From NCBI RefSeq assembly GCF_009730915.1, contig NC_052474.1, positions 20,929,501-20,993,500 of the forward strand: a stretch of 64,000 bases of DNA, given 5' to 3'. Shown here piece by piece: positions 21,369-32,570 of the stretch. Source of the stretch: Dioscorea cayenensis subsp. rotundata (lineage: Eukaryota > Streptophyta > Magnoliopsida > Dioscoreales > Dioscoreaceae). Below the pieces are notes generated by a model. It was given only the letters and a program-made list of their open reading frames with translations. It was not told the DNA's origin and searched no databases. The position numbers and the translations under genes are program-made. The stretch's first letter is position 1, and each line of letters begins with the position of its first letter.

Positions 21369-24341
21369 ATGGAGTCGTCTACAATGATCTGCAATGGCTG
21401 GAGCTGGAGAGTGTCCAGTTTCCAGCTTCCCCTTCGCCGGAGGAGGGACGGTTTGAAGATGGCCGCTGATGGTGTGTCTTTTCTTTCGTCTTTGTCTTCT
21501 CGAGCTTCTTCAATGGTGGTATGGTTTATTCCTTAGTTCTTTCTCTTCAATCCGTTTACTACTTTAATTTCGCAATTGGTAATAAAAATGCGGTTTTTGG
21601 AGTGCCATTTGTTGTGTGGAAGCTTGCAATTTGATGTCAGTCTAGAGAATTTTTTTAGGGTTTCTGGTTTTCGCTTTGATTTTATGAATGCATGCTATAC
21701 TTTTTCCATTTAGAATTTGGCTGGTGATTTCAAAGTCAAGACCACTTTGCTGAAGGATTTAGCTTATCTTTGAGAATTATCACTACAAGTGGGTGTATAT
21801 CCTGATAATTTGTTACCAATTACCACTAGCTTGTCTTTGAGATATGTACCTTTCTGGTGATGTTTGAGTTTGAATAACTGGGAAGAATGTCTAGACATAT
21901 TTTCTCTACTTCAAACTCACTGATTGAGATTTACTCCTTTGATCTTCTGAGTGTTTTTGTTGATTATTAGTGGTCTGACAAAATGCATTGTTTTTGGAGT
22001 GACATTTAATCAATCAGTACAATTTTTGTGTGAAATCTTACAATTTGCTTATCTACTCAATTGGTTGTCTATCCTTTCAAAGGTTAGTTTAGTGGAGAAG
22101 CACTATCGCTTGAACGATGGTTTGAGATATCTACTCTGTTAGTGATGTTTGAGTTTGAATAACTGTAAAACTTGACTGAACGTATTTCCTTGACTTGGAA
22201 GCGAATGGTTATGCTCACAAATCATGATTTGCTTCTTTGATCTCCTAATTGATGTAGTTCATTAGCAGTAGTTCAATAAAAATGCTGTTTTCTGGAATGG
22301 CATCTAATCAATAATGCATTGTTATTTGAACTCCTGCAATCTGATCAGTTGGAACCAAAAGATCGCTAGTCTACAACCATTATTTTAGGGTTTTTGGTTT
22401 CCCTTTAGATTTCAGAACCACAAAACCATTGGCGTTTCCAGCATATTGTTTTCTAGTTCCTTATGAAAATAAGTGGTACTCTATCATCAGTAATGTTCAA
22501 GTTTGAGTAACTGGAATGCATGACTGAATATATTTCTCAACTTGGAGTGAAGGGAAAGACTCATGGATTTAGGATTTACATAGGGTTGCAAATAAATAAT
22601 ATGGTCACATAAGGAGTTGCAAGTGATTTAAGTTAGTGTTTTTCTTCTTTATTTGAAACAAATTGATCATGCTTTTTAGTGATACTTATATGGAAGGATT
22701 TTATTTTGCTTCTAATCATGGTTTTTTAATTTTAGTTGTTGCAATTGTGTGAAAATGCTATGTGCATGAAAATTAATATTGATGTTACTTTTCAACAGTT
22801 TATGTTAGAAGCATTGCTTATTCAATGTGCTTGATTAAGTGTTTCTTTCTACAAGAAATCGGTGCAACCCTGTTCCAGTACCTGCTTGCTGTGTTATCTC
22901 ATTGATTCACAAGGCTAGATGAAGTCATCAAAATGCTTATCTGTGTGAAAATTGGACCCTAACCAGTTGCTTATCTGCAGAATGGTGGCAATGAATATAA
23001 AATCTCTTTAAATCTCAGAGTTCAGGCTTCCCACAGTCACCGAGTGAATTCAAGAGCTATAGCTATGAATAGAGATTTTCCACAGAATACGGATCTACCT
23101 CGGTACTACTCAAAGAAAGAGAAGAAGCCATTTCCAGTACCTATCCTTGAGTTGAGACGTGCAGCAAGACAGAGAATAAAAGATGCCAAGGGAAAGCCCA
23201 AGAAACCTGTTCCACCTCCCAGAAATGGGATGCTTGTTCGGAGCCTGATACCAGTTGCTTATGAAGTGATGAATGCTAGAATCACATTAATAAACAATTT
23301 GAAGAGGCTTTTGAAAGTTGTACCTGTGCTAGCTTGCAAGTAAGTATTTATCTCCATACTTATTTTGCTCCCCTTTTACAAAAAGACAACAATGCACCTG
23401 AGAATTAATCTGGAATTGGTTTGTTGTATGTAACTCTTTGCAATTCTGTCATTAAATTGATATAGGCTTAGTATAGATTCATAAATTTTTTTTGTCTTTT
23501 CCTTTAATGCAGGCATTGCAATGAAATACATGTTGGATCGGTTGGCCATCCGTTCAGGTCATGCCAAGGCATAAGGTCAGATACCCGTAATGGCATGCAT
23601 GACTGGACGAAGGCAACAGTGGAGGATGTTTTTGTTCCAATGGAAGCCTTCCACCTTTTCGACCGCCTGGGTAAGCGCATTGCACATCAAGAGAGGTTTT
23701 CAATTCCTAGGGTGCCCGCACTCGTGGAGCTGTGTGTCCAAGCTGGTGTTGACCTCCCCGACCTCCCCACAAAGAGGCGGAGAAAGCCTGTCATCCGCAT
23801 CGGCAGGAGTGAGATCATCGACGCAAATGAGGATGACCTCCCGGACCCCAAGCCTGATAGATTCAAGAAACCAATCCTTGCTGAGATCCCAGATTCCGAT
23901 GTCATCCCACCATCTACTCCAGAGGAGACCGCGCAACTCTCAGAGGACACACTTGAGGCATGGGACACGATGAGACAAGGGGCTCATAAACTGTTGAGAC
24001 GGTACGGTGTGCGGGTTTGTGGATACTGCCCAGAGTTGCATGTTGGGCCAAGCGGGCACAAGGCACAGAACTGCGGCGCTTTCAAACACCAGCAACGGAA
24101 CGGGCAGCATGGATGGCAAACAGCAGTGCTCGATGATCTGATACCACCGAGGTATGTCTGGCATGTGCCTGAATCATCACCGGTGTTGCAGCGCGAGCTA
24201 AGGAATTTCTACGGTCAAGCACCAGCAGTTGTTGAGTTATGTGTGCAAGGAGGTGCCGAAGTGCCTGACCGATACAAACCAACTATGAGGCTTGACATTG
24301 GCATACCGACGAGTTTGAAAGAGGCTGAAATGGTTGTTTGA
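21369..24341 (+). CDS. APO2: APO2-like chloroplast protein (accumulation of photosystem one family)
   Basis: APO proteins are plant-specific organelle proteins with two zinc-binding APO motifs; APO1 acts in splicing and stabilising plastid transcripts needed for photosystem I. The secure coding exons are 22981-23339 and 23513-24341 (395 residues), joined AA|G across a GTAAGT donor and TGCAG acceptor. The two motifs CKHCNEIHVGSVGHPFRSC and CGYCPELHVGPSGHKAQNC are clear, and QNTDLPRYYSKKEKKPFPVP and GIPTSLKEAEMVV match Arabidopsis APO2 (recalled, about 440 residues) best within the family. The frame is open back to the acceptor at 22980, so the start lies upstream. The candidate exon 1 is 21369-21473, with Arg-rich residues including WSWRVSSF and PLRRRRDG. 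It gives about 430 residues but needs a weak GT-GTCT donor, so the N-terminus is provisional. The fallback start is Met at 23065. Confidence 0.85.
21575..22560 (+). repeat. Three imperfect tandem repeats (about 300 bp) in APO2 intron 1
   Basis: Units start near 21580, 21955 and 22262. Shared blocks are AATAAAAATGCNGTTTTTGGAGTG, TTGCAATTTGATNTC-like sequence, TTTTAGGGTTTNTGGTTT and GATGTTTGAGTTTGAATAACTG. They lie between the candidate first exon and the first secure exon of APO2. Confidence 0.7.
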
Positions 24342-25929
24342 ATATGTTCACTGATCTCGCTGCATGCACATGAACATTCTTTTGTGAAGTATACATATCA
24401 AAGTTGTGGTTCTTGATTGCTCATTTTCGAGAAGCTTTTGTCGGAATGGTTCGTTGGTTTTGCCAATCATTTTCCGGGAAGATCAAGTTTAGGTGAACTC
24501 CGGAGTTAATGAATGTGTCACTTGTGATATGAAGCATTGTTTGTATCTTGGGGACTAATTTACATCGCTCTTATTTTCTCAATATATATATATATATATA
24601 TGTATATGCATAAACTTTCTTGTTGATTTAACTAAATGGATTAATTAGATATTTAGATGTAGTTTTCTTTATATAAAAAAAACATGTATAAGGATTCAAA
24701 CTCGAAGCCTTTTGTGTTGGTAAATTTATTTATTTAATATAACAACTAAACATATATATTTTTTATTTTTATTGTGATTTTGATTTTATAAATTAATATT
24801 ATATTATTATTATTATTATTATTCCTAGGCCAACTCATTAAGAGCTGGTTTGGATTTCGAAATAAAAATAAGAAATAAAAATAACAATGAGGGAGCATGA
24901 AAATAAAGAGAGAAATATAAATGAGAACATGGAGAATGACTATGGTAAAGAAAACAGTGTTTGAAAATAGAAATTGAAAATTAAAAAAAAAAAAGTACAT
25001 AGAGATATAGTATACTTTTCGGTGTAAATAAAATATAGTGAAAATGTATGTAAGAGAGATCCATGGGCTTGCTTAGCACCAACTAAGGTCTTGTTTGGGT
25101 TGGTTTATAAAAAAGTATTTTTAAGTTTAGTAGAAGTGTTTCGAAAAAAGTCTTTTTAGAATAAATTAATCACTTTTTTATATTTTATGTTTGTATTAGT
25201 TTTTCTGTAAAAGCAAAAGCTCTAAAAATAAGTTAAAAAACAGCTTTTTTTCAAAAGCTGCTCATGACTAGATTATGAAAAAAAAGTTGTTTTTCAGTTT
25301 TTTTTACGAACCTGCTTTACGGAAAAAGTCAATCAAATAACTTTTTGAGCCGGGAAGTCTTAACTTATAAAAAGCAACTACGGGTTTTCAGAAAATGATC
25401 CAAAAGCAATGCAAGCACCCTTTTAGAGTTTGGTAGTATTACTTAATAATTAAATAAATAAATTTTATAATCCTTGGTATATTTCAACCCTTCACTGAAC
25501 CAATGATATAAAAATAAATAAATACTGTATTGAATATTTTTAATTAAAAAAATCAAAATAAACAAGATCTTACATGACCCAACAGTGCATTTATGTTTTT
25601 CTTCAGAATCTCTTAATGTTCAAATTCAAAACTTCATAGTTTGTGCATATATAGATACACACACATATAAGTATTTAGATCAATAAGTTAGAAGAAAAAA
25701 AAAATTAAAAACTAGTGGTTATGATAAAAAGATGAGATTTGTTATCTCAAAATTAAGGATCATGATAGATGAGCTTTGTTGACGTAAGAAATATAATAAT
25801 CTTTGTTGAATGATTAAAAAGTCTTTAGAATTGAATTTGTAATTTTGAATCATGCTACCTTTTCCTTGGATTAGACGGTATCACGTGCCTCAGGTACATA
25901 TGAATTAATTAATTTTTCAATCAAAACTT

Positions 25930-25960
<31 letters not shown>
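24342..25960. other. Intergenic downstream of APO2
   Basis: 3' flank of APO2, then AT-rich DNA with an (ATT)n run at about 24797-24822 and a stretch rich in AAAGTATTTTTAAG-like sequence at 25100-25420. That stretch may be an old MITE: CTTGTTTGGGTTGG at 25093 and CTTTTAGAGTTTGG at 25420 are weakly similar in style. No gene is seen. Confidence 0.5.
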
Positions 25961-25964
<4 letters not shown>

Positions 25965-26679
25965 AAAATTGCACAAAAACCCTTTAAGTTTGTAAAAATT
26001 GCTAAAAAAGCACGTTAGTTTCGCGATCCCCAAAACCCTCGCTTTTTAAAGTCCATGTTTTTCAAACCCACCCAGCACCTTAGCGGATGTGAGCGGAGTG
26101 AGTTTCAAATTTTTGACTGAAAATGCCCTTGCGTGGGGGAGTCGTGGGCTGCATGACCCATCTCGGCGTTGAGGAGGAAGTGGGGGGTTTTCCGTGAGAG
26201 TAACTGAGAGGCGAATTTATTGGATAGTTTAATTGCTTTTTCTCGACTCCGTCTTGACTTTTTCCGTTTCATGTGTCTCAAAGTTGTCTCTCTGCGTGAG
26301 CCTCGTAATGCCATTTCTCATGCTTTTCCCTTTCCAGCGGTATCTCGAAGGAGAAGTCCCCTAGCATGACTAGTTGGCATTTCAGTGAGTTCTCGATCTA
26401 AGGTATTGAGTATGGTTTTATGTTAGCTGATTACTATTCTGAAAGAAAGATTTTTCGGTTTTTGTTTTGTGCTCTGTTTTTGTTGGAAGATATTGAAGTC
26501 TGCGGGGGATTTCTCGGTGGGGTTTTGTTAGTCTGAGGGAGATTTCTCGGTTAGGGTTTTGTTTTGTTTTGCGTTTTCGTATGTATCTGCTATCGAAATA
26601 GTTTTTCGATTATTATGATTTGTGTAATATTTATAATGTACGTTTCCCGTTTCGTTTGATATGGTTGCGATTTACTAAA

Positions 26680-26860
26680 TGAGGGTTGGCGTTTAAGAAA
26701 TGAGATGTTCTGAGTTTTAACATTTTGTTGTCTACTGTTTAAGTATTCCAGTCTGCATTTAACAAAAATGGGTCTCTGTTTAACATTTTATATCTACATT
26801 TAATAGCGAGAGTTCTGGTTAAAACCTTATATTAGCAGCTTAAACTTTTTGTCAATCTGC
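26680..26860 (+). repeat. GTTTAA-motif array 1
   Basis: GCGTTTAAG, GAGTTTTAAC, CTGTTTAAG, GCATTTAAC, CTGTTTAAC and ACATTTAAT follow each other at about 20-30 base steps. The spacer sequence is not conserved. It lies just upstream of the DUF1985 coding remnant. Confidence 0.7.
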
Positions 26861-27711
26861 AGGGCTTGTGATTATGGCGGTCGACCCTAGTTAATGGGCG
26901 TTGCTATTTGACACCGGTTGTGGAGACCTTAGGTCGAATTGAAAGTTAACATGACCCTCGACAGCTTTGGGAGATTATTCGAAGGACACTGTTTGCGATT
27001 CATTTGGTAGGAAGCCCGTATACCAGAGAGGGCCCTTCTTGATTCTCTTTTGCAAAGATGCGATGGTCGCACCAATAAATTCGAGGATCGGAAAAAGCTT
27101 CTTTCGAGTTTGAGACCTCAAAGATGTGGCCCTCGTTCTTGATGCGTTGCGATGGCGAGCGCGATGGTCTTCCAGGAAAGAAGAAAACCGGTCGGTTCGA
27201 AAGGCCGGTATCTATCAAAGACCCTACGAGAGCCGCGAGACTCCGTCGAGAGCACTCACAGTGCGACTTGTTCGACGGAGAGGGAGAAGAAGATAATTTT
27301 GTCAAACTCACGATGGTGTACTCATGGGAGCGGAGTCCTGCTTCCCAAAATACATCGTGCTCGGTTCGAGCCGGATCGTTGATTACGTCGATGATCTACC
27401 GGCCAGTAGAGGCGATGCGCGTAGGCGCGGCGGCCTGAAGTGGCTTATGGAGGATATTCCATGGCGGCCCGAGTGCGAGATAGATCGCGGGAAGAAGACA
27501 ACACAGGGATACATTAAGGGTTGCTCGGTCGGCGCTTGATGCGCAGTTTCTGAGCGGCGGGAGCAGGGGAAGAAAGTCGTTCGGCGAGATCCCAAGGATC
27601 TTTGTGCTACGGTGAAAGTACTTGCAGGAAGCAAGCGACGGTAGAAAAGCGAGCTTGTCGTCGCTTTCGATGGAAAAGAGGTAATAAATCGTGAGATGAT
27701 GTCTAACATAA

Positions 27712-27840
27712 GTCTTTTAATGTTTAAACATAGCGTTTAACTTTAGTATTTACCGTTTAACTATTATTAATAACTCGTTTAAATATTACATTCTCCGTTT
27801 AATTATATTCTATAACGTTTAAATATATAGTTTCTCGGTG
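27712..27840 (+). repeat. GTTTAA-motif array 2
   Basis: TGTTTAAAC, GCGTTTAAC, CCGTTTAAC, CTCGTTTAAAT, CCGTTTAAT and ACGTTTAAAT at about 27721, 27737, 27757, 27776, 27798 and 27819, near-regular steps of 16-22 bases in one orientation. It lies between the DUF1985 remnant and later coding remnants, so it is probably an intron. Confidence 0.85.
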
Positions 27841-28924
27841 GTTCCGTGAATCTTTGAAGAAGAAATATTTGTTGGCGTCACTAGAAGGATGGATGCCATT
27901 GCTCCGAGAACCACTAGCTCGAAGGCGAGGATGAGAGGGCCTACATCGTGTCTTGCTATTTGAGCAGCGTTCTCCTACTTCCAGCGCAGCGCCACCCCTG
28001 CGCGATTCCTCGGCCGAGAAGCCCTCCCTACCCGGCGGTTACACACGACCCCTCCTACCAGCGACAGCGGTCCCCAGGCCAGCGGCGCCCTCCGGCCGTG
28101 GCGGCAGATGACATTGGGCGAAGATGTCACCGCAGCTCTTATGCGGGCGTGCGGATAGTGATGACCGAGGGTTTTCCTCGACAGTCATGCGTGTGGAGTC
28201 CGGAAGGGGCGTTCGCAGCCGGTGCGCCATCCTCGAAAGAACCGGAGCACCGGGACGAGCAGGCGTCGAATTTGGACGGCAGCGACGTCATCGGGAAGGT
28301 CGTTTCCAAGGCGACACGTTCGAAGAGACTTGCGAAAAGAGGAGAACATCGCCTCTGTCTCCACTGGCCGGTGACGATGAAAAGCAATAGCTGACTACAC
28401 CAGTGGTGATCTTTTATTCCCGCGATCTATCGCGTTGATGACATGGCGGTAGCGGTGGAGGACATCGTAGATGATGTGGCCGTTACGCGGTTGAGAAGGT
28501 GCGTTGACTCTCTTCCGATGAAATCGTCGACCCGGTGGAGCCGATCTATGCCGAGCGTGCAGATGAACAGCGATCCACGAAGGTCGAGAACAAGTTAAGG
28601 AAGTATGCTGCGGTTGATCTTTGTCGCCGTCGTCCCGCGAGACGCAGACAGCAATCCACAGCAAAACGACAATGTAAGGATGATATGCGCGATTGATCGT
28701 CGCCGCCGTCGTCCCGCGTCGAGGAAGATCTCTGATGAAGACCCCAGGCCGAGCAACGAGAGAGATGATCGAGGCCAATCAAAATTGGGACCAAATACGG
28801 CTGCCGGAGCTTTTTATTCGAAGAAGAAGAAATGGGTTGGCTTTGGTCGTCTTAACAAATCGAGAGCTGAGGTTGATGAGGATCTTCCTCAGACTGTACT
28901 GGACGGAGTAAAGTGTAACGTTTT

Positions 28925-29115
28925 GTATGATATTGTTTAAAGGGTTTCTTATAGTGTTTAACTATTACCTAATAGTGTTTAATACCATTATATTTATCAT
29001 TTAAGTTTTCAGCCTTTACTGTTTAATTATATATATATATCATGTAACAATTGATAATATCGTTTAAATATGTACAATATAGTCCTCTAATACTACTGTT
29101 ATCGTTTAACCTCGA
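28925..29115 (+). repeat. GTTTAA-motif array 3
   Basis: GTTTAAAGGG, GTGTTTAAC, GTGTTTAAT, CATTTAAG, CTGTTTAAT, TCGTTTAAAT and TCGTTTAACC in plus orientation, ending directly before the peptidase-domain remnant. Confidence 0.8.
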
Positions 29116-30089
29116 GCCCTGATCGTGTGGAAGAATGGCTGTCAAGACTACACCGCGACAGGTTATACACCTTGCTCGAGGGAAGGAGATGGTCGGCGAT
29201 GATGTGATGGGCGCTTTCGTATGCATAATACAAGAGTGTGTGTGAAGAGAGCCCATATCCTTCTGAGCGCCTCATCATCGAACAGCTTACACTGTTTACG
29301 CTATAGCGGAGACGCCTTGCATGACACAATTATGGCTATGATCGGGATCATGTCAGCGACACCGCATAAAGTTAAATTATCATCCTCAGATAATCATGCG
29401 AAATCGTGCTACTTCATGTAAGTAGTCACGACGATGAGTAATCGAGAATCTGAGCGTTATTCTTCGTGTCAAAGTCCCGATAAGGACGTTGGACATGGTA
29501 AGTTCTTTAATTATGTCCGTTAATACTACGTTTTGGTATTTTAAATCGTTATTCTAATCTCGACTTGCATATATCCGTGAGCTGGAATCTGATTCGTACC
29601 TGTAGTACGATATAGAGTTAAGCGAGTCGGCAGCAGAAATGCACCGGCTCGTAGCGAGCAGAAACCCATCGCAAAAGCAAAGGAAGCGTCGATTCGCCGT
29701 CTCTACGTCATGCGGTTTATCGACGCAATTCTTTGTGGGGTGAGAAGTTCGACGTCCACTGCAGACTGGGGCGTTACTACCTCGGATTACGGTATGTTAC
29801 CGCGCATGCACTAAGGGAGGGAGAGCAGTAAGCGTCCATGTGAAGGGGTCGTCACAGCCAGGTTAAATTCTATTTTTGAATAACATGCTCTTACATATAT
29901 CTGATCTGTCAATTTTGTTTTCAAATGTAAATGGGACAAATTCAATTCATTGTTTTCGTGTTCGAAGAACATGACTTATATCTATAATGTAAATTTTGTT
30001 TGTTTTTGAATTGTAAAAAGCGGGTTAAATTCCGTTCGGTTTTTATTCATTTCATTTTAATTTACGTTGTGCTTGTGTACATTTCACTT

Positions 30090-30350
30090 TCATTGTTTAA
30101 ATATAGTATATATCGTTTAAACATCGTGTTTTTAAATATTTCAAATTACGGTGTGCCGTTTAAAATAACACTTTCTCTGTTTAAATGAATGCGCTATTGT
30201 TTAACTAAATATGGAAAGTTGCCCATCAATACACAATTCGATTCATCGTTTTAAACATCGGTTGAAATATTTCAAATTACGGTCGTATCCAGTTTAAAAT
30301 AACAATGTCTCGTGTAAATACATTCAATTCGTTATAAATACACAATGTTT
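30090..30350 (+). repeat. GTTTAA-motif array 4 with an internal duplication
   Basis: TTGTTTAAAT, TCGTTTAAAC, CCGTTTAAAA, CTGTTTAAAT and TTGTTTAACT. The segment around TTTCAAATTACGGT then GTTTAAAATAACA occurs twice (about 30137 and 30268). It follows the peptidase remnant and precedes the oppositely oriented transposase. Confidence 0.75.
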
Positions 30351-30924
30351 TCACATCGTCGTCGGTTTTATTAACAATGCCTGGTCGGACGATGTTTCAT
30401 TCAGCAAGATCGTCGATTGTGACACGGATCCTCGCGGCACGAGCTGATATGTAACTCGCGGACATCAAACGCTGCGACTCGATCCTCTTTCGTCTGGCGC
30501 CCAGGCTGCCTTCTAGTCACGGCGGTGTGCAAACAAGCCTCGCGATTTCACGTCTGAAACGGCGCATGTCGTCGGGTATAGAATATAGCTTCTGATATGC
30601 CGAGTTTGTCAATTGTCGGCGGTGAAAGTACCCGCTCATAAATCGATGTACGTTGGTTACTGCGCATGTCTGTCATGACATGTTTGCAAAGGGATACCAT
30701 AAACTTGCCACCGCCGACATGAACAAGTTCTGATGGCGAGATCCGGCGGAGTTGCTATCGTTGGTCGATCGCTCGTAACGATCGTCGTGCACAGCGACCA
30801 ACCACAGTTAGGGTCGTCCTCAAGCAATGATCTCTAACTTCGAGATGTATGCTGCAGGCGTAAGTGGGTCTCCCGTTTGGTCGCTTGCTCGACGCCGGTT
30901 CGATAACATCGCGCATCAGCTTGA

Positions 30925-31095
30925 ACCTGGCAAATAAGGTTAAACAAAAGGCGGTGATATGGTTAAATAATTCGTCGACATGTTTAAACATTATTGTAAT
31001 TAAATAAAGCGAAATGATTAATATTTAAAGTCGAGAAAGTGTAATTAAACAAAGATTGAGAATGTTTAAAGGGTAATACAAAATGTTAAGTGTAA
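30925..31095 (-). repeat. GTTTAA-motif array 5, minus orientation
   Basis: GGTTAAACAA, GGTTAAATAA, TGTTTAAAC, AATTAAACAA and TGTTTAAAGGG spaced 15-25 bases apart within a non-coding gap of the transposase remnant. Most copies read as GTTTAA on the minus strand, the transposase strand. Confidence 0.65.
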
Positions 31096-32439
31096 AATCG
31101 ACATTCGCGAGACCTTATAGGTCGACCAGTTTTCGTCACCCGAGTGAAGTAGCGAGGCTTCCCATGATCCAGCGTTGAGACGACTCACTGACGTTCGAGA
31201 TACATCTCACGCGACGATCACCTCCGAACGGATAATTCGACCAATGTGCCGTATCGATTTATTAATCAACCGGTGATGAGCTTCGGGTGATATGGCCTGC
31301 GGTTCATTCACGGTATCGTCGAAATCTTTAGCCGTGGATGCGCGCGCAATCTTGGAAGCATATAGACCGGCACTCGCTCCTCAATGCCCCCAAGTCGGCG
31401 ATTGGCTTTCATAAAATTGGCCTCAAAATGTCGAAGGCGATGCAGCGTAATGGCGAAGAAGGAAGAACTCTACGATTCTTTCGCGAGGCCCGCATGGACT
31501 GTCCAGCCGAAGAAATGGGTATCTCGCGATCATCTACAGCTTACAGTATAGCGTAGCCAACTGAGATATGAACCAAGTCAATTGGCGTCGGTCTCGTTGT
31601 CGAGCTATCTAGGAAGGCGGCGTGGACCATTGTTACCATCTTTCCACAGTGGCGCGGTAGTGTGCCCGATATTTTTCCAGGAGGTGGGTACCATCGGCTT
31701 GGCCGACTGCGAGCCTCTTGAATCCCACATACTTGGCGAAGAAAAGATACCGCGTTTAAAGCGATCGTAGTCTCTCTCCAGCGATGCTATGCAGCATGGG
31801 TTGTCTCGGCCGCCTATCCCACGTACGAAAGCAAGCGATCGTGAGCCCGGAGATGTCGCTGCAAATCGAGACCGCTGAGGCGTGCTCTTTTTCCCAACCA
31901 AGCACACCTTGTGGTAATGTGGACACCATGTTCCCCACTTGTGTCGCCACGATGTCGATGGCCTTATGCAGAGGCGGTCGCTTGAGCTTGAGATCACTCG
32001 TGCGCTAACCCGTGGGCAGCTTTCGGATGTGACATAGAACCTATGCACCACCACTGAGTGTGTGTGCCGGGTTGATTGTCTTGATTACAGTATTTTTGTT
32101 ATACTCTTTTGATGCATGTAGGCGTCACCAGCACAGACCATCGGCCGGCCCTAACATTCACGCGTCGCGATGTTTTTCGTTAACTTTATAATTTGAAAGT
32201 CAATTCCTTTTGATTGCATGATTTCGAAAGTACGTCACACGAAATGTTCGATGCCGCAGTCCAGCGTTGACCATATCCAGCGACAACGCGGAATGATCGG
32301 CGAGCAGGAAGGCGTCCACGTCGTCGACGATGAGGGATGAGATGGGGAGCGCTCGCGAGGAATCGACGAATTCACTGCCCGGCCTCGATCGAGTGAAAAG
32401 ATCGATATGATTGGCGGAGAATACAATGTTTAGCGATAA

Positions 32440-32570
32440 TGACAATAGTTAAGGTTAAATTAAATAGCTTAAACAATTAACTAATAACGTAAAGGACTGA
32501 TCCGATATGTTAACCCGTTGTGGACGTATTTAAGCAATAATGAACCCGAACAGCTGAGAATAATTAAAAG
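32440..32570 (-). repeat. GTTTAA-motif array 6, minus orientation
   Basis: AGGTTAAATT, GCTTAAACAA, TGTTAACCC and TATTTAAGC within a non-coding stretch of the minus-strand gene. Looser than the plus-strand arrays. Two further loose clusters lie at 33175-33450 (mainly GTTTAA on plus) and 33680-33760 (GGTTAAAC). Confidence 0.5.

Larger units (their letters stand above)
27000..29870 (+). pseudogene. DUF1985 / Ulp1 (C48) peptidase gene of the MULE, many frameshifts
   Basis: The DUF1985 part lies at 27000-27680. Fragments in shifting frames read KDVALVLDALRW (about 27121), then IVDYVDDLPA, then KWLMEDIP and GYIKGCSV (about 27370-27530), which I recognise as the conserved core of the plant transposon DUF1985 family. 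The peptidase part lies at 29130-29790: GKEMVGDDVMGAFVCIIQ (about 29173), RYSSCQSP (about 29455) and YVMRFIDAIL (about 29704). In C48 peptidases the YVMRF strand follows the nucleophile in a (V)DC context. Here that codon is disrupted by small indels (GATTCG), so the catalytic Cys is not encoded. Stops and shifts are frequent. The gene should cleave SUMO-like proteins in intact relatives; this copy cannot. Confidence 0.7.

Noticed and set aside
28395-29421. Several overlapping open frames on both strands
   Set aside because: They are chance frames in CpG-rich, indel-ridden transposon sequence. Conserved residues jump between frames.
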